From Pseudomonas anuradhapurensis (GTDB lineage: Bacteria; Pseudomonadota; Gammaproteobacteria; Pseudomonadales; Pseudomonadaceae), in contig NZ_CP077097.1 in assembly GCF_014269225.2 (NCBI RefSeq), forward strand, positions 4,723,001-4,787,000: a stretch of DNA of 64,000 nt. Reading direction: 5' to 3'. This document shows, piece by piece, positions 58,289-64,000 of the stretch. The notes beneath the pieces were generated by a model that saw only the letters and a program-made list of their open reading frames with translations, made no database searches and was not told the origin of the DNA. How positions within the stretch are numbered: position 1 is the first letter of the stretch; every line of letters starts with the position of its first letter. A program made the position numbers and the translations under genes.

Positions 58289-60187
58289 TCATCGACCGCG
58301 CAGGAAGAGTTTGTCCAGGTCGTCCAGGCCCATCTGGGTCCAGGTGGGACGGCCGTGGTTGCACTGGCCACTGCGCTCGGTGTTTTCCATGTCGCGCAGC
58401 AGGGCGTTCATCTCGGGGATCGCCAGGCGCCGATTGGCGCGCACGGCCCCATGGCAAGCCATGGTGCCGAGCAGCTCGTTCAGGTGCGCCTGGATACGGT
58501 CGCTGGTGCCGTATTCCATCAGGTCGGCGAGCACATCCTGCACCAGGCGGTTGGCCTCGGCCTGCTTGAGCAAGGCCGGGATCTGGCGGATCGCCAAGGT
58601 CTCGGGGCCCAGGCGCTGTAGTTCGAAGCCCAGGCGCTGGAACCACTGCGCGTGCTCTTCGGCGCAGTCGGCTTCGCGCTGGCTCAGGGCCAGGGTCTCG
58701 GGCACCAGCAGCGGCTGGCCACTGAGGCCTTCGCTGGCCATGGCCACCTTCAGGCGCTCGTACATGATGCGCTCGTGGGCCGCGTGCATGTCCACCAGCA
58801 CCAGGCCGATGGCGTTCTCGGCCAGGATGTAGATGCCCTTGAGCTGGGCCAGCGCGTAGCCCAGCGGGGGAATATCGCCCTGGCTTTCGGGCAACGCCGA
58901 CGCCGCGACCACACCTTCCTCCAGCGGCTTGTAAAACTCGCGATACACCGCCTGCGCCTCGGCGGCCGGCAGCGCTTGCGCGGGCCGCGGGGTGTACTGG
59001 TACTGGTAACCCGCGCCACCGCCGCCACCGGCGTATGACTGCTGCGGGGCACGTGGCTGTTCGAGCACCGGCGAGGCCAGGCGCATTTCGCCCTGAGGGC
59101 CGAACTCACCAGCCTGCGGCCCGGTTGGGCGGATGATTTCAGGCACGGCGGCAGGCGCGGCCAGCTGGTCTTCCGGGCGCACGTCGGCCAAGGCGCGATG
59201 CAGGGTGCCATAGAGGAAGTCGTGCACCGAGCGCCCTTCACGGAAACGCACCTCATGCTTGGTCGGGTGCACGTTGACGTCGACGCCGTTGGGCTCCAGC
59301 TCCAGGAACAGCACGAAGGTGGGGTGCCGGCCATTGAACAGCACGTCACGGTAGGCCTGGCGCACGGCGTGGGCGACCAGCTTGTCGCGCACCGCACGGC
59401 CATTGACGAAGAAATACTGCAAGTCGGCCTGGCTGCGTGAGAAGGTTGGCAGGCCGACCCAGCCCCACAAGCGCAGGCCATTGCGCTCTACGTCGATTGG
59501 CAGCGCCTGCTCCATGAAGCCTGGGCCGCAAATGGCGCCTACCCGCCGTGCACGGGCGGTTTCGTCGTGGGCTTCGTGCAGGCTGAGAATGCTCTTGCCG
59601 TTGTGGCGCAGGTGGAAGCCGACATCGAAGCGCGCCAGCGCCAGGCGCCGGATGACTTCCTGCAGGTGGTCGAATTCGGTTTTCTCGGCTTTGAGGAACT
59701 TGCGCCGCGCCGGGGTGTTGAAGAACAGGTCGCGCACTTCCACCGACGTGCCTACCGGATGCGCCGCCGGCTGCACCCGTGGGGTCATGTCGCGGCCTTC
59801 GGTTTCCACCTGCCAGGCTTCGCTCGCACTGGCGGTACGCGAGGTCAGGGTCAGGCGTGCCACCGAGCTGATCGAGGCCAGGGCCTCACCGCGGAAGCCC
59901 AGGCTCAATACCCCTTCGAGGTCTTCCAGCTCGCGGATCTTGCTGGTGGCGTGGCGGGCCAGGGCCAGTGGCAGGTCATCGGCGGAAATGCCGCTGCCAT
60001 CGTCACGCACCCGCAGCAGCTTGACGCCGCCCTGCTCTACTTCCACATCAATGCGTCGGGCACCAGAGTCCAGGCTGTTCTCCAGCAGCTCCTTGGCGAC
60101 CGAAGCCGGCCGCTCGACAACCTCGCCGGCGGCAATCTGGTTGGCCAGCCGCGGGCTGAGCAGCTGGATGCGCGAACCGCCACTCAT
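58289..60187 (-). CDS. mutL: DNA mismatch repair protein MutL
   Basis: Mismatch-repair ATPase of 632 residues. The N-terminal GHKL ATPase has [20 protein letters not shown] and GFRGEAL. The C-terminal domain carries [12 protein letters not shown] at residues 466-477, the nicking-endonuclease motif (DQHA-X2-E-X4-E with Met for Gln), and CNHGRP at 609-614. This agrees with MutH-less Pseudomonas repair, in which MutL itself cuts the new strand. The start overlaps the amiB stop (ATGA). Confidence 0.97.
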   Translation of the reverse strand: MSGGSRIQLLSPRLANQIAAGEVVERPASVAKELLENSLDSGARRIDVEVEQGGVKLLRVRDDGSGISADDLPLALARHATSKIRELEDLEGVLSLGFRGEALASISSVARLTLTSRTASASEAWQVETEGRDMTPRVQPAAHPVGTSVEVRDLFFNTPARRKFLKAEKTEFDHLQEVIRRLALARFDVGFHLRHNGKSILSLHEAHDETARARRVGAICGPGFMEQALPIDVERNGLRLWGWVGLPTFSRSQADLQYFFVNGRAVRDKLVAHAVRQAYRDVLFNGRHPTFVLFLELEPNGVDVNVHPTKHEVRFREGRSVHDFLYGTLHRALADVRPEDQLAAPAAVPEIIRPTGPQAGEFGPQGEMRLASPVLEQPRAPQQSYAGGGGGAGYQYQYTPRPAQALPAAEAQAVYREFYKPLEEGVVAASALPESQGDIPPLGYALAQLKGIYILAENAIGLVLVDMHAAHERIMYERLKVAMASEGLSGQPLLVPETLALSQREADCAEEHAQWFQRLGFELQRLGPETLAIRQIPALLKQAEANRLVQDVLADLMEYGTSDRIQAHLNELLGTMACHGAVRANRRLAIPEMNALLRDMENTERSGQCNHGRPTWTQMGLDDLDKLFLRGR

Positions 60188-61614
60188 TGCGCGGCCAAGG
60201 TGGTGGCAGGGATATCGAGGCGCTGGCCGACCTTCAGCTCATCGCTCTTGAGGCTGTTGGCGTTGCGCAGGCTGGTCACGCTGACCTGGTAGCGGACCGC
60301 GATCATCGCCAGGGTCTCGCCAGGACGGACCGTGTGCTCACGCGGGCCTGCGGCGATCTTGCCGGTGTCGCGCAGCCAGGCAATGTAGGTGCCAGGCGGC
60401 GGGTTCTGCTGGAAGTACTGGCGCACACCGGTGTGGATCGAACGGGCCAGGGCCTGCTGGTGGCTCGCGGTAGCAAGCTTGGCGGCTTCGTTGTTGTTCG
60501 AGATGAACCCGGTTTCAACGAGGATCGACGGGATGTCCGGCGACTTCAACACCATGAAGCCGGCCTGTTCCACACGCTGCTTGTGCAGCGAGGTGATACG
60601 CCCCATGTTGCCCAGCACCTTCTGCCCGACATTGAGGCTGGAGCTGAGCGTGGCGGTCATCGACAGGTCGAGCAATACCCCGGCGAGCATGCGGTCCTTG
60701 TCGTCGAGGCTGACGTTACCGGCACCGCCGATCAGGTCGGAACGGTTTTCCGTGTCGGCCAGCCAGCGCGCGGTTTCGGAAGTGGCGCCGCGGTCGGACA
60801 GGGCGAATACCGAGGCACCGAAGGCGGCACGGGACGGCGCGGCATCGGCATGGATCGAGATGAACAGGTCAGCGCCCTTCTTGCGGGCGATCTCGGTGCG
60901 CTTGCGCAGCGGGATGAAATAGTCGCCGGTGCGGGTCAGCTCGGCCCGGAAGCCTTTTTCGCTGTTGATCTGGCGCTGCAGTTCCTTGGCGATCTGCAGC
61001 ACGATGTCCTTCTCATGCTGGCCACGCGAGCCGGAAGCGCCCGGGTCTTCGCCGCCGTGGCCGGCGTCGATGGCCACCACGATGTCGCGTTTGCCGTTGG
61101 GCACCGGCGGCAGCTTGATGGCAGGCTGGGCCGGGGTGACCGGCACGGCTGGCGTGGTTGCAGGCGCTTGCACCGGCGTCGGCGGCGGGGTTGGCGCACT
61201 GGCGGCGATGGCGTCGGCTTCCTGGTCGTACAGGTCGACCACCAGGCGGTTGCCGTACTGGGCATTGGGCGCCAGGGTAAAGCTTTTCGGGGTGACCGAC
61301 TTTTTTAGGTCGACCACCACACGCAGGTCGGTCGGGGTGCGCTGGGCCGAACGCACGCTGCTGATCGGCGTGTTGGAAGTGGCCACGTTCAACGGCGCGG
61401 CCAGGGTCGCGCCATTGATGTCGATAACCAGGCGGTCCGGTGCGCTCAGGGTGAAGACGCTATGCTGCACGGGGCCAGACAGGTCGAAGACCAGCCGCGT
61501 GTTGTCTGGCGCGCGCCACAGGCGCATGCTCTTGACTTGAGTGACGGCCAGAGCGTCAACGGTCACCGTTGTCAGCAGCAGCCCAACGATGGCGACCAGT
61601 GCGCGTATGCGCAT
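60184..61614 (-). CDS. amiB: N-acetylmuramoyl-L-alanine amidase AmiB
   Basis: Periplasmic peptidoglycan amidase of 476 residues that helps separate daughter cells. A signal peptide (residues 1-23) is followed by an AMIN domain (about 25-125), a Pro/Ala linker, the Amidase_3 catalytic domain (zinc ligand His186 in AIDAGHGG and Glu201) and a C-terminal LysM domain (about 430-473). It is likely activated by the EnvC/NlpD pathway. In the operon between tsaE and mutL. Confidence 0.96.
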   Translation of the reverse strand: MRIRALVAIVGLLLTTVTVDALAVTQVKSMRLWRAPDNTRLVFDLSGPVQHSVFTLSAPDRLVIDINGATLAAPLNVATSNTPISSVRSAQRTPTDLRVVVDLKKSVTPKSFTLAPNAQYGNRLVVDLYDQEADAIAASAPTPPPTPVQAPATTPAVPVTPAQPAIKLPPVPNGKRDIVVAIDAGHGGEDPGASGSRGQHEKDIVLQIAKELQRQINSEKGFRAELTRTGDYFIPLRKRTEIARKKGADLFISIHADAAPSRAAFGASVFALSDRGATSETARWLADTENRSDLIGGAGNVSLDDKDRMLAGVLLDLSMTATLSSSLNVGQKVLGNMGRITSLHKQRVEQAGFMVLKSPDIPSILVETGFISNNNEAAKLATASHQQALARSIHTGVRQYFQQNPPPGTYIAWLRDTGKIAAGPREHTVRPGETLAMIAVRYQVSVTSLRNANSLKSDELKVGQRLDIPATTLAAQ

Positions 61615-61625
61615 ACCTACCCCAC

Positions 61626-62099
61626 TTACTGTTTATGATGTTCGGCCAGTGCCACGCACCAGGCCTCGCCGCGAGCCCCCTGCGGCGAAAGGTTCAGCGA
61701 GCGTCCGCCCGCTTGGGGGCTTATGGTAATGGTCAGGTCAGGCTTTGGCAAAACGCCCGCACCCTTTTGTGGCCACTCGAACAGGCACAGCGGGTCGCCC
61801 TCGAAATAGTCACGAATGCCCATGAATTCCAGCTCTTCCGGATCGACCAGGCGGTACAGGTCAAAGTGGAAAGCTCGGACCTCACCGATTTCGTAGGGTT
61901 CGACCACGGTGAAGGTCGGGCTTTTCACTGCACCAGTATGGCCCAGGCCACGGATCAGGCCACGCGACAGCGTGGTTTTGCCCGCGCCCAGGTCACCTTC
62001 CAGAAAGATCACGCCGTGACCGCCGGTCACCTCGGCCAGTTGTGCGCCGAATTTGACCGTGGCCGCTTCATCGGCCAGAAACAGGTTTAAGCCAGACAC
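61626..62099 (-). CDS. tsaE: tRNA t6A biosynthesis ATPase TsaE
   Basis: P-loop ATPase of 157 residues needed, with TsaBCD, for t6A37 on tRNAs. Walker A is GDLGAGKTT (about residues 35-43). The start is GTG (62099), overlapping nnrD by 13 bases. The conserved RVHHxD-like segment is FHFDLYRLVDPEELE. Essential in most bacteria. Confidence 0.95.
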   Translation of the reverse strand: MSGLNLFLADEAATVKFGAQLAEVTGGHGVIFLEGDLGAGKTTLSRGLIRGLGHTGAVKSPTFTVVEPYEIGEVRAFHFDLYRLVDPEELEFMGIRDYFEGDPLCLFEWPQKGAGVLPKPDLTITISPQAGGRSLNLSPQGARGEAWCVALAEHHKQ

Positions 62100-62947
62100 G
62101 CAGAATGCTCCTCCAACAACTCTCGAATGACCGGTGCCAGATCGCTGGCGGCCAGGCCTCTACCTTTGACGCCCAGGCGTTCGCCCGCACAGGCGTGCAG
62201 CCATACCCCCAGCCCAGCGGCCTGCCAGGCATCCAGGCCCTGGGCCAACAGCGCCGCCAGCACGCCGGTCAGCACATCGCCCAGGCCGGCACCGGCCATG
62301 GCCGGGTGGCCGCGCTCGCACAGCAGCAGCTGCCCGGCCGGGTCGGCGACCAGCGTGCCAGCGCCCTTGAGCACGCAGACACTGTTGTAACGCCGCGCCA
62401 GCTTGCGCGCGGCGCCCTGGCGGTCGACCTGCACCGCCTCGGTAGAAATCCCCAGCAGCCGCGCCGCTTCCCCCGGGTGCGGGGTGAGAATGCTGCCACT
62501 GGGCAAGGCCAGCGGGGTGCGCGCCAGCAAGTTCAGGGCATCGGCATCCCACACCTGCGGGCGCTCGGCATTGGCCACCGCCGACAGCAGGCTGCGGCCC
62601 CAGGCCGCCTGGCCCAGGCCGGGGCCGACCACCAGCACCGAAGCACGCTCCAGCACCGCCATCAACTGGTTGGCCGATTCGACCCCCAGGCACATGGCCT
62701 CGGGCATGCGGGTCAGGCCGGCAGCAACATGTTCAGGGCGGGTTGCCACACTGACCAGGCCGGCACCACAGCGCAGCGCGGCTTCGGCACTGAGCAACGC
62801 GGCGCCCCCGGTACCGAGGTCGCCACCGACCACCAGCACATGGCCGAAGTCGCCTTTGTGGGCCTGCGCCTGCCGCGCCGGCAGGCGGGCGACGCTCACG
62901 CTGCTGAGCAGTTGCGGGGCATGGCTGGGGTGTTTGGTCTGCGGCAT
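62087..62947 (-). CDS. nnrD: ADP-dependent NAD(P)H-hydrate dehydratase NnrD
   Basis: Repairs NAD(P)H hydrates with ADP. The protein has 286 residues and is the dehydratase domain alone, without the fused NnrE epimerase of E. coli. It has GPGLGQAAWGRS (split), a GHPAMAGAGLGDVLTGVLAALLAQG stretch (about residues 225-249) and a late ACAGERLG. ATG 62947 is chosen because a TATAAT -10 lies upstream at 62976-62981, which would leave the earlier GTG at 62986 outside the transcript. Confidence 0.92.
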   Translation of the reverse strand: MPQTKHPSHAPQLLSSVSVARLPARQAQAHKGDFGHVLVVGGDLGTGGAALLSAEAALRCGAGLVSVATRPEHVAAGLTRMPEAMCLGVESANQLMAVLERASVLVVGPGLGQAAWGRSLLSAVANAERPQVWDADALNLLARTPLALPSGSILTPHPGEAARLLGISTEAVQVDRQGAARKLARRYNSVCVLKGAGTLVADPAGQLLLCERGHPAMAGAGLGDVLTGVLAALLAQGLDAWQAAGLGVWLHACAGERLGVKGRGLAASDLAPVIRELLEEHSACLA

Positions 62948-62975
62948 GCGGTCAAAGGCTCCAATGTCTGGCAGA

Positions 62976-62981
62976 ATTATA
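62976..62981 (-). promoter_or_regulatory. Candidate -10 element for the nnrD operon
   Basis: TATAAT on the minus strand, with a transcription start expected near 62968. The -35 hexamer at 17-base spacing (AAGGCA) is weak. It decides the nnrD start. Confidence 0.55.
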
Positions 62982-63012
62982 CGCACCTGAGCCCGTTATG
63001 CCTTGCCCATCC

Positions 63013-64000
63013 ATGTCCGCTTGTACGCCTGACCTCGCCCAACTGGCCCAATCCATCAAGATTTGGGGCCAAGAACTCGGTTTTGCCCATGTTGGCATCG
63101 CCGGGGTCGACCTTGGCGAGCACGAACATCACCTGCAACGCTGGCTCGATGCCGGCTACCAGGGCGAGATGGAATACCTCGGCGCCCATGGCAGCAAACG
63201 CGCACACCCGGAGCAACTGATTCCCGGCACGGTGCGTGTGGTATCGCTGCGCATGGATTACCTGCCCGGCGACACGCAGATGGCGCAGCGCCTGGCACAG
63301 CCGGAAAAAGCCTACGTGTCACGCTATGCCCTGGGTCGGGACTACCACAAGCTGGTGCGCAAACGCGTGCAGTTCCTGGCCGACCGCATCCAGGAAGCCA
63401 TCGGCCCGTTCGGCTACCGCGCCTTCGTCGACAGCGCCCCCGTGCTGGAAAAGGCCCTGGCCGAGCAGGCCGGGCTGGGCTGGATCGGCAAGAACACGCT
63501 GTTGCTCAACCGCAAGGCAGGCAGCTACTTCTTCCTCGCCGAACTGTTCGTCGACCTGCCGCTGCCGGTGGACGAGGCCACTGCCAGCGAGCATTGCGGG
63601 CGTTGCCAGGCCTGCCTGGACATCTGCCCGACCCAGGCATTCGTCGGGCCCTATGTGCTCGATGCACGGCGTTGCATCTCCTACCTGACCATCGAGCTGA
63701 GGGGGCCGATCCCGGTCGAGCTACGCGCCAAGATGGGTAACCGGGTGTTCGGTTGCGATGATTGCCAGATCGTCTGCCCATGGAACCGCTTTGCCAGGCA
63801 CAGCCAGGAGCAGGACTTCCAACCACGCCACGGCCTGGAAAATACCGAACTGGCCGAGATGTTCCTGTGGGATGAAAGGACCTTCCTGCGCAAGACCGAG
63901 GGCGGGCCGTTGCGCCGGGCCGGGTATGAGCGCTGGTTGCGCAACCTGGCGGTGGGGCTGGGCAATGCGCCGTCGACGATCCCGGTCATCGAAGCCTTGA
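63013..64000 (+). CDS. queG: Epoxyqueuosine reductase QueG (3' end outside window)
   Basis: Last step of queuosine synthesis in tRNA, using cobalamin and iron-sulfur clusters. The visible part encodes 329 residues and runs open to base 64000. Two four-cysteine motifs for 4Fe-4S clusters appear, CGRCQACLDICP (about residues 196-207) and CDDCQIVCP (about 248-256). The conserved QGEMEYL lies near residue 50. The start at 63013 is the likely family start, although an in-frame ATG at 62998 is possible. Divergent from nnrD. Confidence 0.95.
   Translation, partial: MSACTPDLAQLAQSIKIWGQELGFAHVGIAGVDLGEHEHHLQRWLDAGYQGEMEYLGAHGSKRAHPEQLIPGTVRVVSLRMDYLPGDTQMAQRLAQPEKAYVSRYALGRDYHKLVRKRVQFLADRIQEAIGPFGYRAFVDSAPVLEKALAEQAGLGWIGKNTLLLNRKAGSYFFLAELFVDLPLPVDEATASEHCGRCQACLDICPTQAFVGPYVLDARRCISYLTIELRGPIPVELRAKMGNRVFGCDDCQIVCPWNRFARHSQEQDFQPRHGLENTELAEMFLWDERTFLRKTEGGPLRRAGYERWLRNLAVGLGNAPSTIPVIEAL

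Overview
The window is ordinary chromosomal DNA of a Pseudomonas, most likely of the P. putida group. The evidence is uniform high-GC coding sequence, Pseudomonas-type gene products throughout (azurin, OsmE lipoprotein, CbpA/CbpM, an 86-residue Hfq), a gene order (liv - pncB/nadE/azu - dnaB - rpsF operon - rlmB/rnr - purA/hisZ - hfl - hfq - mutL) that matches the conserved Pseudomonas core, and many copies of the P. putida-style REP palindromes in the gaps between genes. I see no prophage, insertion sequence, integrase, CRISPR array, toxin-antitoxin pair or defence island. No gene cluster stands out as a new multi-gene system.

Layout: (1) 1-3.9 kb: the 3' end of a TonB-dependent copper-type receptor, a PepSY membrane protein and a CycA-like amino-acid permease. 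(2) 4.1-10.4 kb: the complete urea ABC transporter urtABCDE, behind a sigma-54-type promoter, followed by an N-acetyltransferase. (3) 10.6-18.6 kb: a cbpA-cbpM pair divergent from a short Hsp70-like gene, then an AI-2E family membrane protein, PsiF, an AraC regulator, a DMT exporter, a lipase, OsmE and a ferritin-like protein. (4) 18.8-24.7 kb: AsmA, an exported protein built of 15-residue tandem repeats, a DesT/FabR-like TetR regulator, an AGE-family epimerase/isomerase and a YdfG-like dehydrogenase. (5) 24.7-30.4 kb: a 593-bp non-coding stretch with DnaA-box-like sequences, then a livKHMGF amino-acid transporter on the minus strand with a perfect sigma-54 promoter. (6) 30.9-34.4 kb: pncB-nadE (NAD salvage), azurin and a LOG-family hydrolase.

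(7) 34.6-44.3 kb, minus strand: YgiQ-type radical SAM protein, dnaB, the rpsF-rpsR-DUF2232-rplI operon, and rnr-rlmB. (8) 44.5-44.9 kb: two tandem tRNA-Leu(CAG) genes with a strong promoter and a terminator. (9) 45.2-50.4 kb: an iron(III)-type ABC transporter lacking its ATPase gene, a DUF2867 protein and a chemoreceptor with a sigma-54-type promoter. (10) 50.6-64 kb: the long minus-strand cluster nnrD-tsaE-amiB-mutL-miaA-hfq-hflX-hflK-hflC, a terminator, then hisZ-purA; queG diverges at the right edge and is cut by the window end.

The main themes are nitrogen acquisition (urea and amino-acid ABC transporters, each with its own sigma-54-type promoter), metal handling (copper receptor/PepSY, azurin, ferritin-like protein, iron ABC transporter), and core housekeeping. 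The observations most worth following are the three sigma-54 promoters, the 15-residue repeat protein with its 180-bp higher-order period, the DnaA-box-like cluster, a candidate ANR site and tryptophan-free azurin, a 29-codon reading frame beside a perfect 10-bp palindrome, and the divergent CbpA/CbpM and Hsp70-like chaperone locus.
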